A stretch of 64,000 bases of DNA from an uncultured Nitrospirota bacterium (lineage in GTDB: Bacteria > Nitrospirota > Nitrospiria > Nitrospirales > UBA8639): positions 62,001-126,000 of the forward strand of contig CAKZPV010000001.1 of assembly GCA_937139405.1 (NCBI GenBank), in the 5' to 3' direction. The position numbers and the translations under genes are program-made. Shown here one piece after another: positions 57,062-64,000 of this stretch. Position 1 is the stretch's first letter. Each line of letters begins with the position of its first letter. A model generated the notes under the pieces. That model did not search any database and was not told where the DNA came from. It saw only the letters and a program-made list of their open reading frames with translations.

Positions 57062-57709
57062 TTAGGAAGCTTTCAAGGCCTTCTCAATATCATCCACAAT
57101 TTTGGGTGTCCGAGGTTTTTGCTTAGGCGCATACCGCGCGATGACCTGCCCAGACCGATCAATGAGAAATTTTTGGAAGTTCCATTTGATTTCCCCTGTA
57201 AACGGCGTGTCTTCTGTGAGATAGCGGTATAAAGGATGTTTGTCATCACCCAGAACGGTGATTTTACTAAATAGCGGAAATTCCAAAGAATATTTGGTGT
57301 AACAAAACTCAGCAATTTCCTTGTTATCGCCAGGCTCTTGTTTACCAAAATCGTTGGCGGGAAAGGCTAAGATTGTAAATCCTTGATCTCGATATTGCTC
57401 ATACAGTATTTGGAGCCCTTCATATTGCGGCGTGTTCCCGCAAAAGCTGGCCGTGTTCACCACCAGCACCACTTTCCCTTTAAACTCATCTAATGAGCGA
57501 GGTTTTCCGTCAATGTCATCCATCGTAAAATCATAAATCTGAGTCGATGAGGATTTTTGATCCGCAGGCTTTTGAGATATTGCAGAAGCCAGTGTCATGG
57601 GTTGTTGTGCCAGTACGTTGTGGTCAAGGAATACAGAGTTGCTTATGAACACCAAAGTGGCCAAGCTTAGCAAAATTGTTTTGGTCGTCAATGTCGGGAT
57701 GTGGAACAT
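57062..57709 (-). CDS. Exported glutathione-peroxidase-family protein (copy 1)
   Basis: 215 residues with a signal peptide of about 35 (ending NVLAQQ); GGAGG stands 7 nt before the ATG. Peroxidatic Cys lies in NTASFCGNTPQYEGLQ (about 90), followed by AFPANDFGKQEPGDN (about 122), EFCYTKYSLEFPLF with a probable resolving Cys (about 140), and IKWNFQKFLIDR (about 180) with the Trp and Asn of the tetrad. The usual Gln is Asp (NDFG), as in many bacterial members. It reduces peroxides in the periplasm, probably with thioredoxin-like donors. Very close to copy 2 at 59349, including long stretches of nearly identical DNA. Confidence 0.9.
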   Translation of the reverse strand: MFHIPTLTTKTILLSLATLVFISNSVFLDHNVLAQQPMTLASAISQKPADQKSSSTQIYDFTMDDIDGKPRSLDEFKGKVVLVVNTASFCGNTPQYEGLQILYEQYRDQGFTILAFPANDFGKQEPGDNKEIAEFCYTKYSLEFPLFSKITVLGDDKHPLYRYLTEDTPFTGEIKWNFQKFLIDRSGQVIARYAPKQKPRTPKIVDDIEKALKAS

Positions 57710-57853
57710 GTCCGATCCTCCATATTAATGAATTGAGTTCCGTCCTTTTGTCTTTTCAGTGTAATGCTCTTCTGAGTTTATGGGCAAATGAAGACACTCA
57801 AACTGTTGTTTTGCCGAACCTGGCTAAGATTGGCTCAAGAGGGATTCCCCGAT

Positions 57854-58237
57854 CTATAGTGAGGAGCCAATCCATTGGGCTAATTGTTTGAGGAGATACT
57901 GTTTCTTGCCAAGCCCACCAATGAATGTTTCAAATTTCCCATTCGCATATAAGGCCAGGGTGGGGAGAGAGTGAATTTCGAGGTCTCCCGGGATGAGGAA
58001 ATTTTCTTGCACGTTCATTTTGAAAATGAGGAGTCGGTCTTCAACCTCAGTCTGAATCAATTCCAGTTCTTGAAGCAGAGCTTGGCAATGGCCACAGCCA
58101 GGTTGCCAGAACTCTATTAAAACCGGCGTCAGAGAGTTCTCGATGATTCGGTCAAACTCTCGATCCTCAATGGCTTGAATCATAGGAAATGCTGTTGAGT
58201 GAAATGTGTATGAACGTGATGTCTCATTCCTTACCAC
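57854..58237 (-). CDS. Thioredoxin-like protein with CGHC active site
   Basis: 127 residues if the GTG at 58237 is used (it overlaps the previous gene by 7 nt); the ATG at 58183 gives 109 residues, close to a standard thioredoxin. The active site is FWQPGCGHCQALL; CGHC is typical of protein disulfide isomerase rather than thioredoxin (CGPC). The cis-Pro is in HSLPTLALY. No signal peptide is visible, so it is probably cytoplasmic, with a more oxidising redox potential suggested by the motif. Between two peroxidase genes, a role as electron donor is plausible but inferred. Confidence 0.82.
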   Translation of the reverse strand: MVRNETSRSYTFHSTAFPMIQAIEDREFDRIIENSLTPVLIEFWQPGCGHCQALLQELELIQTEVEDRLLIFKMNVQENFLIPGDLEIHSLPTLALYANGKFETFIGGLGKKQYLLKQLAQWIGSSL

Positions 58238-58701
58238 GTGAACCGCAAAAATCCCCCATTATAGTCAGGGGAACTATGAGAAGGAGCTAAGAGAAAAGAC
58301 TGGTCCTGTTGAGAACTCAGTGATTTTGGCAATCCCTCTGGTGGAACCACTGATTGCAGGGCCTGAAAACTATGCATTTCGACGCCAAATTCAATCCCGG
58401 GAAACTTTCCAGGCGCTTTAAGGGGAATCCCAGAACCATCAGGTAATCGAACATGACTTTTTGGAAAATTATACGCGGACAGCGGTTTATCAAAAAACCG
58501 TTGTTCCCATCCTGAGCCTTTTGGAAAATGCCAACCCTGCTCTTCCTCGATTGGTGGGGGTGGGGGGGCAGGAGCTCCAGCTATCGATTCATCGTTCAGA
58601 GGTACATCTGCGTCTGTTGTTACCGGCCACCCCTCACTTGCATTCAACATGATTGCTCCTAGCAGCAAAAAATATGGGGGCATGAGGAGACGATTTCTCA
58701 T
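58231..58701 (-). CDS. Small exported protein, unknown function
   Basis: 156 residues. A signal peptide (about 1-24, LLLGAIMLNASEGWP) is followed by an acidic and Pro-rich linker (APAPPPPPIEEEQ, about 42-55). The rest has aromatic-rich motifs such as GSGWEQRFFDKPLSAYNFP and DYNGGFLRFTW at the end. I know no family. Its stop overlaps the possible GTG start of the thioredoxin-like gene, which suggests co-expression. Confidence 0.6.
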   Translation of the reverse strand: MRNRLLMPPYFLLLGAIMLNASEGWPVTTDADVPLNDESIAGAPAPPPPPIEEEQGWHFPKGSGWEQRFFDKPLSAYNFPKSHVRLPDGSGIPLKAPGKFPGIEFGVEMHSFQALQSVVPPEGLPKSLSSQQDQSFLLAPSHSSPDYNGGFLRFTW

Positions 58702-58787
58702 AGTCCCTCAGTATACCACGCGATCTTTCTGTCCTTGCAATTTTGGTATTGGAAGTGCTGGGGAGGAATATGAGTTTCGTCTGAATA

Positions 58788-59267
58788 TTATGTGTTGTTG
58801 AGTTCACTCGCAGAAAGTGTTCTCGACGAAGAAAAGACATGACGTCTGAAAAGTATATAGGCTCCAAATAGCAGACTGACAAGAATCATGGTTGTGCGGG
58901 TTGAATGATATCCTTGAATCATTTGAGTTGTCAGTTCGCTCAGGCAGCCGAGTCCCAAATACGCTAAATATCCCCAGTAGGCCCAGCCTTTTCTTGTGAA
59001 AAACCCATACCCAAGTATCCAATGAATCACAGGATGTTGGTATTTCACCAAGACACCGGTGATACCTGTGAAGGTTGTCCCAAATACGGTGAGTGCATAA
59101 TCGGGATAGGCTGCAATCCAGATGAGGTCCATTGATCCAGCAAAAATGAGGAGGATCCCAAAGATTTGAATATCTCGCCCCTGATTCCAAGATGTGAAAG
59201 GAGCAGCTTGAGAGAAGGTTCTAGAGTCTTCGGTCGTGCGTGGAGCGGTGTTGTCGTGATTCGACAT
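58788..59267 (-). CDS. Small multi-pass membrane protein
   Basis: 159 residues with a polar N-terminus (about 1-30) and four hydrophobic segments (about 33-50, 56-75, 85-110 with WILGYGFFTRKGWAYWGYLA, and 126-143). Likely an inner-membrane protein; I recognise no family. It follows the peroxidase copy 2 gene across an 18-bp inverted repeat and precedes the exported protein gene. Weak ribosome site. Confidence 0.65.
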   Translation of the reverse strand: MSNHDNTAPRTTEDSRTFSQAAPFTSWNQGRDIQIFGILLIFAGSMDLIWIAAYPDYALTVFGTTFTGITGVLVKYQHPVIHWILGYGFFTRKGWAYWGYLAYLGLGCLSELTTQMIQGYHSTRTTMILVSLLFGAYILFRRHVFSSSRTLSASELNNT

Positions 59268-59292
59268 GGGGGCGTTGTAGAACTGTCCGAAG

Positions 59293-59337
59293 AGAGATCT
59301 CTTCCTCTCTCATGTACCTAGAGAGGAAGAGATCTCT
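59293..59337. terminator. Perfect 18-bp inverted repeat after peroxidase copy 2
   Basis: Arms at 59293-59310 and 59320-59337 are exactly complementary (AGAGATCTCTTCCTCTCT) with a 9-nt loop. It begins 11 nt after the peroxidase stop (minus strand) and lies 26 nt before the next gene start. No T-run follows on either strand, so it may be a terminator variant, mRNA end-stabiliser or attenuator. Confidence 0.6.
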
Positions 59338-59348
59338 TGGAGTAAAAG

Positions 59349-59999
59349 CTAAGAACTCTGCAAGGCTTTTTCGATGTCATGCACGATGAGTTTTGAAAGA
59401 GGCTTTTGACTGGGACGATATCGCGCGATGACCCCGCCTTCTCTATTGACAAGAAATTTTTGGAAGTTCCATTTGATTTCCCCTGTAAACGGGGTGTCTT
59501 CTGTGAGATAGCGATACAAGGGATGTTTGTGATCACCCACAACCGTGATTTTGCTGAAGAGCGGAAATTCTAGAGAATATTTGGTGTAGCAGAACTCGGC
59601 AATTTCTTTGTTGTCTCCAGGTTCTTGTCTACCAAAATCGTTGGCGGGAAAGGCTAAGATTGTAAACCCTTGGTCTCGATACTGTTGATAGAGAGTCTGC
59701 AGTCCTTCATATTGCGGAGTGTTCCCGCAAAAGCTGGCTGTGTTCACCACCATCACCACTTTTCCTTTAAACTCGCGTAATGGGCGAGGCTTTCCCTCAA
59801 TATCATCCATCGTAAAATCATAAATTTGAGTCGGTGAGGTTTTTTCAACCGAAGACATTTGGGGAATGGTTGAAGAGGTAGGAATAATCGGTGATTGGGC
59901 GGATGTCTTTTCGGGCATAGAAGTCGAAAAAGCAATGAGACTGAACACTAGGAAACTCAGCAAAGGTTTTTTAGATGCGGAAGCGAAAATATGAGACAT
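59349..59999 (-). CDS. Exported glutathione-peroxidase-family protein (copy 2)
   Basis: 216 residues from the ATG at 59999, with GGAGG 8 nt upstream; the frame is open further. A signal peptide of about 34 ends KTSAQSP. The core is almost the same as copy 1: NTASFCGNTPQYEGLQ, AFPANDFGRQEPGDN, EFCYTKYSLEFPLF and IKWNFQKFLVNR. Differences concentrate in the signal peptide, a linker and the C-terminal segment. A fairly recent duplication with three genes between the copies. Same expected periplasmic peroxide reduction. Confidence 0.9.
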   Translation of the reverse strand: MSHIFASASKKPLLSFLVFSLIAFSTSMPEKTSAQSPIIPTSSTIPQMSSVEKTSPTQIYDFTMDDIEGKPRPLREFKGKVVMVVNTASFCGNTPQYEGLQTLYQQYRDQGFTILAFPANDFGRQEPGDNKEIAEFCYTKYSLEFPLFSKITVVGDHKHPLYRYLTEDTPFTGEIKWNFQKFLVNREGGVIARYRPSQKPLSKLIVHDIEKALQSS

Positions 60000-60127
60000 A
60001 CAGGATCCTCCCGTGAATGAAATGTCTTCAACTGGAATCGTTGGAAAGAAATAACAGCACACTTCAGTTCTTTGCTGTTTTCAGCTTGGCAGATTCAGAT
60101 CTATCCTTCAAGAGCGTCAACACTGAT

Positions 60128-60544
60128 TTACGAAAAGAGTCGGAGACATTTGTATTTCAGAATGACATCGGCAATCGGCTTCGTGAGAAAATCTTTCGCT
60201 CCCGCTTCGATTGCCTTTATCATGGTCGTGTGCGTTTGGTGGGCAGACATCACAATAACCGGGACGGCGTGAGATTCTTGTCGAAGTTGATTCAACATCG
60301 TGAGCCCATCCAGCACGGGCATTTCAAGATCCAGTAACACTCCACAGAAGGAGCGCTCGCGAAGGAGTGTAAGCCCTTCCATGCCATTAGACGCTAAACA
60401 TGTCAGAAAGCCAAGGTGTTCGAGTCTGTCAGCAAGAAATAGCCGGATGTCTTCATCGTCATCCACGACCAGGATTCGTCGATCAGTTGCGAAAGGCGCA
60501 TCTGATTGTCGCTCACCTGAAGGAAATTCTTTATCAATGCTCAT
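60128..60544 (-). CDS. Receiver-only response regulator (twin 1)
   Basis: 138 residues, a single CheY-like receiver domain with no output domain. RILVVDDDEDIRLFLADRLE holds the acidic pocket, the phospho-accepting Asp is in GVLLDLEMPVLDGL, Ser/Thr in VIVMSAHQT, Lys in DFLTKPI. The N-terminus (about 1-22) is polar. The protein ends VILKYKCLRLFS, identical to twin 2 (62268). No histidine kinase is nearby. It may work through protein contacts or in a phosphorelay. A palindrome and a shared motif lie about 50-85 nt upstream. Confidence 0.88.
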   Translation of the reverse strand: MSIDKEFPSGERQSDAPFATDRRILVVDDDEDIRLFLADRLEHLGFLTCLASNGMEGLTLLRERSFCGVLLDLEMPVLDGLTMLNQLRQESHAVPVIVMSAHQTHTTMIKAIEAGAKDFLTKPIADVILKYKCLRLFS

Positions 60545-60594
60545 CTATCATCATATCGAATAGCCGATAGATGACGGTAGGGGTAATTAATAAA

Positions 60595-60630
60595 CTTTAG
60601 ACAGACGTTGCTTTCTTTCCACGAAAGAAA
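60595..60630 (-). promoter_or_regulatory. Shared upstream motif and palindrome, twin 1
   Basis: CTTTAGACAGAC (60595-60606, plus strand; reads GTCTGTCTAAAG on the coding strand) lies 51 nt before the start. Just upstream is TTTCTTT-CCACG-AAAGAAA (60612-60630), a perfect 7-bp inverted repeat. GTCTAA resembles an ECF-type -10, but no matching -35 is clear. Confidence 0.45.
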
Positions 60631-60841
60631 ACATTAGTTTTGATGAAGAGTTCTCAAAATCGAATAACCTTTTTTGATTGAAAATTTGATTTTTCGTGTG
60701 ATGAAAATTAGCTGCTGAAAGAAAAATTCTAAAAATTATGTCTACGTTGTGAGGTCTCTCCTGATTCTGGCTTAGGAGAGATACCGTAAAATCAAGATGA
60801 AAGAACTTCCTTACATCAATCCCATGGAAAGTTGGTGGTTT

Positions 60842-61798
60842 TTAATTTGGCATTTGAGCGGTGAACCAGGTTGAGATACCCTTCATGCCATTCCGTTCCA
60901 CATTCGAGCCATCCCATACGGCAAAGGCCACTGGAAAGCTCGCACCGGCTTTGAACTGCACATCGTTCGGATCCTTGGTTCCCAAGCTCCGCTTCATGAC
61001 CACGCGCCAGGTGGGGCCGCTGCAGCAGCCGCCTTTCAGCGCACCATATGGTTCCCACAGACCATTGCCCACGACATCTTGTGAGGCTTGTGTTGTCAGC
61101 GTGCTGAACCCATTCGCATTGAGATCTTCTACGGAACCTACCCGCATGTCGGGATCTGACATGATGTTGCCGGACCAAATGCCTTCATTAAACGGGCCAA
61201 GGCTTCTCCCAATTCGATCAGGATAGGTGACGCCACCAGCTGGTTCTTCATAGTAGTAATCCCAGGCAATGGATGGGTATTGGTTATCGACATCCCACAT
61301 GCCGGCCACGCCACGTCCTAAATCTTTTTGCCATTCGGCATTCCACCGCCAAATATTCACGGTTCCTCCAGATTGCCCCATACATTGGAACGGTGGTGCT
61401 CCGGCTTTTTGCACAGGGAATTGCACGGCCACTTGATCACGAAAATCTTGAGGCCCAATGGTGGTGTTGTTTAAGGTTTGGTCTCCCCAATTCGCCCATA
61501 CGCCAATCTCTTTGCCATTGGTAGCCATTTTGATCATGACGGTTTTGACAGAAATATTGGGGTGCATAGGAGTGGTAATGGTCTGCCCACTTAATGGCGC
61601 CACAATACCAGGAACTGACTCCCATACTGGATTGGCTGCATCCATGGGGATTGGGCCTGAAATTTTGCCGACCGGGATTGTCACCGGTTGGGAGACGGCC
61701 AGTGGAATTTGCCCAAGGGCGGCGAGAAGAGCACTCGTTAATGCCAATGTGAGAAACCCAATTTTTAACCGTGCAGACTTGGAAATGTTGAACGCCAT
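60842..61798 (-). CDS. NxrC / ethylbenzene-dehydrogenase-gamma-like heme protein
   Basis: 318 residues; ATG preceded by AAGGAGG. A signal peptide (about 1-36) ends PLAVSQ. The mature protein matches the heme-b-binding gamma subunit family of type II DMSO-reductase enzymes (ethylbenzene dehydrogenase, chlorate reductase, nitrite oxidoreductase): VKTVMIKMATNGKEIGVWAN (about 85-105) and FAVWDGSNVERNGMKGIS (about 290) are hallmark segments. Cys residues occur at FQCMGQSGG and GGCCSGPTWRVVMKR. Probably a periplasmic electron-transfer subunit. No alpha or beta subunit gene is near, so it is an orphan here; the specific NXR role is inference. Confidence 0.8.
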   Translation of the reverse strand: MAFNISKSARLKIGFLTLALTSALLAALGQIPLAVSQPVTIPVGKISGPIPMDAANPVWESVPGIVAPLSGQTITTPMHPNISVKTVMIKMATNGKEIGVWANWGDQTLNNTTIGPQDFRDQVAVQFPVQKAGAPPFQCMGQSGGTVNIWRWNAEWQKDLGRGVAGMWDVDNQYPSIAWDYYYEEPAGGVTYPDRIGRSLGPFNEGIWSGNIMSDPDMRVGSVEDLNANGFSTLTTQASQDVVGNGLWEPYGALKGGCCSGPTWRVVMKRSLGTKDPNDVQFKAGASFPVAFAVWDGSNVERNGMKGISTWFTAQMPN

Positions 61799-62267
61799 TG
61801 ATATCCTCCTTGTTTTTTGTCACAAAGCAAAGAACGTCGTTTCCTGAAATTATCCTCTGACCACACTGATAGAGACAAATGAAAAGTCTGATAACCTTAG
61901 ACAGGGCTTAGAAAGTTCTTCATTACGACTTTTCGTCATGACCCATAGGGGGACAGGCAGCATTCTCCGACGGAGGGAAATGTTTTAAGTTTATTGGTCT
62001 GATATATGAAATCCCCCAATTATCGACACACGCCATCATTTCTCAATACAAGACGAAGGACAGTCAGTTCAGTGGATGTAGAGTAAAGCTCGCACAAGTA
62101 TTTTTTCATGACTTCTTGTAGGCATTCCATCAGAAATGAGAGCAGCCAGCAATTTCACGTCCGGCAGTGTCGCATCCAAACTCTTGCCATATTTTCCAAC
62201 GAAAACGAATCACGTGGCAAAGGCTAGGTAAGCATACTGGTTCGATTGTTTATGAATTTCGAACATG
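61799..62267. other. Leader region of NxrC-like gene
   Basis: About 470 nt with no ORF called. It contains the shared motif (61895-61911, separate entry). The rest shows no hairpin or repeat that I would defend. Confidence 0.45.
61895..61911 (-). promoter_or_regulatory. Shared upstream motif, NxrC-like gene
   Basis: CCTTAGACAGGGCTTAG (plus strand) reads CTAAGCCCTGTCTAAGG on the coding strand, 97 nt before the start. It matches the motif of twin 2 (CTAATCCCGTCTAAGG) except for one base gap and one change. Confidence 0.45.
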
Positions 62268-62684
62268 TTACGAGAAGAGTCTCAGGCATTTGTATTTTAA
62301 AATGACAGAAGAAATAGGTTTCGTCAGGTAATCTCCGGCTCCTGCATCAATCGCCTTGAGCATGGTCGTGTGTGTGGGGTCGGCGGACATGATAATGACG
62401 GGAATAGTCTCGGAACGTTTTCGAAGTTCTCTCAACATTGCCAGGCCATCCATGACTGGCATTTCAAGGTCCAATAACACCCCATTAAAGGAATGTTCCT
62501 GGAGGAGACGCTTTCCCTCTTTCCCACTTAATGCGGAAGACACGACAAACCCAAGTTTCTCCAGTCTGTCTTTCAGAAAAATCAAGACAGTCTCCTGATC
62601 GTCCACGATGAGTATTCGTTTTACTCCTGCTGAATTCACGTGAGTATTTTGAAGAGCTTGCACCGTCGTCTGTGAAAAGTTCAT
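62268..62684 (-). CDS. Receiver-only response regulator (twin 2)
   Basis: From the ATG at 62684 the product is 138 residues, the same length as twin 1; a TTG at 62720 would add 12. Acidic pocket RILIVDDQETVLIFLKDRLE, phospho-Asp in GVLLDLEMPVMDGL, VIIMSADPTHTTM, Lys in DYLTKPI, and the same terminal VILKYKCLRLFS as twin 1. No output domain. Twin genes on each side of the NxrC-like gene point to a local duplication. Partners unknown. Confidence 0.87.
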   Translation of the reverse strand: MNFSQTTVQALQNTHVNSAGVKRILIVDDQETVLIFLKDRLEKLGFVVSSALSGKEGKRLLQEHSFNGVLLDLEMPVMDGLAMLRELRKRSETIPVIIMSADPTHTTMLKAIDAGAGDYLTKPISSVILKYKCLRLFS

Positions 62685-62734
62685 ATACCATTCTATCGCT
62701 TCCAGCAGGGTTGGCTGCAAGAAAAATGGGAAAA

Positions 62735-62750
62735 CCTTAGACGGGATTAG
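62735..62750 (-). promoter_or_regulatory. Shared upstream motif, twin 2
   Basis: CCTTAGACGGGATTAG (plus strand; coding-strand CTAATCCCGTCTAAGG) lies 51 nt before the ATG at 62684, exactly the distance seen for twin 1. Confidence 0.45.
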
Positions 62751-62977
62751 TCGAATTCTGTCAGAGCGATCTCGTTCAAAAGATTTAAGACGGCAAGCAC
62801 TAAAAAATGCCTGTCATGTTTGGAAGAGACTTGCACCCACCCAATGATCTTCCTGTCATGCCTTGGTGAAAGTTTTGTTTGCGATTATTTTGGCCATGAT
62901 GATGGACAATGGTTGTAAGCTGAAGTCCAGATATATGTTCGGTAAGACTGCAGTCATGGAAAGCACGTACTGACTCA

Positions 62978-63613
62978 TTATGGGCTTGTGGGGAACTGCC
63001 ATGCTGTTCTTGCCTTTAACTTGGACTCCCCTGCAAGACAGCGTATCCAAAGACCGAGTGAGGCAAGGCTGCCGACTCCGAGCATCATAGCGCCCCAATA
63101 CCATCTTAAGGGCTGTCCCTCTTTTTTTGAGCATAGAAATGGTTTAGATTCGAACCTAGAGGAGGAACGAATTGGATCTCGACTTGGCTCTCGCAAATCG
63201 GTCATGACCGTATTGATCGCCTTCCTCCAGGTATATTCCAAGGCGGGACTCCAGGTATCGCCATGGAGCTCGGCGACTCGATCAAGAAAGGTCTCTGCCA
63301 CCGTCAACATCTCCAAGGATTCAAAGGGGTTTTCAGCGGTGCTTGGAAGTTCCAGCCAAAAATTCTTCAATGGCGTGATCATCGTTCCGTAGGCGCGAAA
63401 TTCTCTGATGAGGGACCTCAGAGACCTCAGGAGATGTGTTCTGAAATCCCTGGGACCTATCGATCGCAGAAAGGGGTTAATCGCAGGGTGGTCCCTAAGG
63501 AGGCAATGGTAAAAATTACTCGCAAATGTTTCCTGCTGGTCTGTGATCTCTCTCAATCCGTTTTCAAGTATATGAATGTCAGTAGTCGAAAAATTATTAA
63601 GACAATTTCGCAT
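62978..63613 (-). CDS. Membrane-anchored globin-like protein without visible proximal His
   Basis: 211 residues; AAGGAG about 7 nt before the ATG. Residues about 20-140 resemble a bacterial globin: ETFASNFYHCLLRDHPAINPFL matches the A/B helices and LTVAETFLDRVAELHGDTWSPALEYTWRKAIN the G/H helices. In the F-helix region, where globins have a conserved His (RRH...YGV), the sequence is LPSTAENPFESLEM, so I see no heme ligand. A charged linker leads to one membrane segment (RWYWGAMMLGVGSLASLGLW, about 168-187). It may be a heme-free sensor fold facing the cytoplasm. Domain call is by eye. Confidence 0.6.
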   Translation of the reverse strand: MRNCLNNFSTTDIHILENGLREITDQQETFASNFYHCLLRDHPAINPFLRSIGPRDFRTHLLRSLRSLIREFRAYGTMITPLKNFWLELPSTAENPFESLEMLTVAETFLDRVAELHGDTWSPALEYTWRKAINTVMTDLREPSRDPIRSSSRFESKPFLCSKKEGQPLRWYWGAMMLGVGSLASLGLWIRCLAGESKLKARTAWQFPTSP

Positions 63614-63921
63614 GTCAGGACTCCTTTATTGGGGGCTAGAGAAGTGACGGGCTTTCACTTTCAGTGTACACCCTGAGCTCGGAGTCAGGACAAAGAGAAG
63701 TATGAAAACTTTTGACAAACCTCGAAAACTTTCAAGAAAACGCGAAGGTTAGAGCTTTCCATTCTCTCTTTTCTCATTCGCCGCTGAGAAGAAAATCAAA
63801 GAAGATTCTCTTGGAAAATTGCAATACATGACATGAGGGGGGAGGAAGGTGCCACTCAAGTGAGCGGCGAGAGGAAGGAGTGTGTTGTCCTGATTAAACT
63901 TTTCGAGGCGTGGCGTTCTTC
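63614..63921. other. Intergenic region
   Basis: About 308 nt between two minus-strand genes. A TTTTGACA element near 63709 is on the plus strand and has no gene behind it. Nothing else recognised. Confidence 0.4.
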
Positions 63922-64000
63922 TTATCGTTCCAACCAGTCGCGGACATTCTCGGCCGTCCGGTGTCCGGAAAAAAGGGCTCCGTCAATCGTGCCAGTCGTG
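63922..64000 (-). CDS. FAD-dependent oxidoreductase, C-terminal end only
   Basis: The last 25 codons of a minus-strand gene that enters from the right edge: TTGTIDGALFSGHRTAEN followed by VRDWLER and TAA. GT-I-x-GA-x-x-SG-x-R-x-A-E is the closing FAD-binding segment of amine-oxidase/phytoene-desaturase-like flavoproteins. Too short to name the enzyme. Confidence 0.6.
   Translation of the reverse strand, partial: TTGTIDGALFSGHRTAENVRDWLER

Overview
The window looks like chromosome of a Nitrospirota (Nitrospira-type) bacterium. This rests on an orphan NxrC / ethylbenzene-dehydrogenase-gamma-like heme protein (60842-61798), a complete exosortase-linked exopolysaccharide (EPS) locus and moderate base composition. 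No 16S rRNA or other phylogenetic marker is present, so the assignment is an inference. I see no rRNA, tRNA, CRISPR array, phage or recognisable transposase.

Layout. (1) 1-8396: a divergent peptide-ligase type cluster. On the minus strand a transglutaminase/DUF2126 protein is followed by a fused ATP-grasp/alpha-E protein that runs off the window edge. On the plus strand are a separate ATP-grasp and a separate alpha-E protein. (2) 8688-11131: an exported trypsin-like protease, an unassigned stretch, and a two-gene small membrane protein/lipoprotein unit. (3) 11274-56869: a roughly 45 kb EPS locus. It holds GDP-fucose synthase beside a decayed gmd, an exosortase fused to EpsI (XrtD type), a WecA-like priming enzyme, WecB, glycosyltransferases, a heparinase-like enzyme, asparagine synthetase, methyltransferases, an aldo/keto reductase and GMC oxidoreductase pair, Wzy- and Wzx-type membrane proteins, CapA- and PaaK-like enzymes, a VPLPA-CTERM sorted protein, and the export machinery (TPR lipoprotein PrsT, Wza-like exporter, outer-membrane barrel, chain-length protein, tyrosine-kinase-like ATPase, ExeA-like ATPase). 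A vapBC toxin-antitoxin pair sits inside it. (4) 57062-64000: a redox/regulatory tail with two near-duplicate exported glutathione peroxidases, a CGHC thioredoxin, small envelope proteins, two twin receiver-only response regulators flanking the NxrC-like gene, a membrane-anchored globin-like protein, and the last codons of a flavin oxidoreductase.

How the parts fit. WecA-like priming, nucleotide-sugar enzymes and glycosyltransferases would build a lipid-linked repeat unit. Wzx/Wzy would flip and polymerise it, and the 47.8-56.9 kb genes would control chain length and export. The exosortase (13.5 kb) and its probable substrate (46.6 kb) bracket the glycan genes. The middle of the locus (about 34-40 kb) has a decayed asparagine-synthetase-like gene and a truncated capA; together with the decayed gmd this suggests gene turnover that has changed the glycan.

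Points most worth checking: the same motif (reverse complement of CCTTAGACRGGR) upstream of both response regulators, at the same 51-nt distance, and of the NxrC-like gene; the tyrosine-kinase-like protein with no tyrosine tail and an altered Walker A' motif; the globin-like protein without a visible proximal histidine; a perfect 18-bp inverted repeat after the second peroxidase; and the double ATP-grasp/alpha-E arrangement around one transglutaminase/amidoligase.
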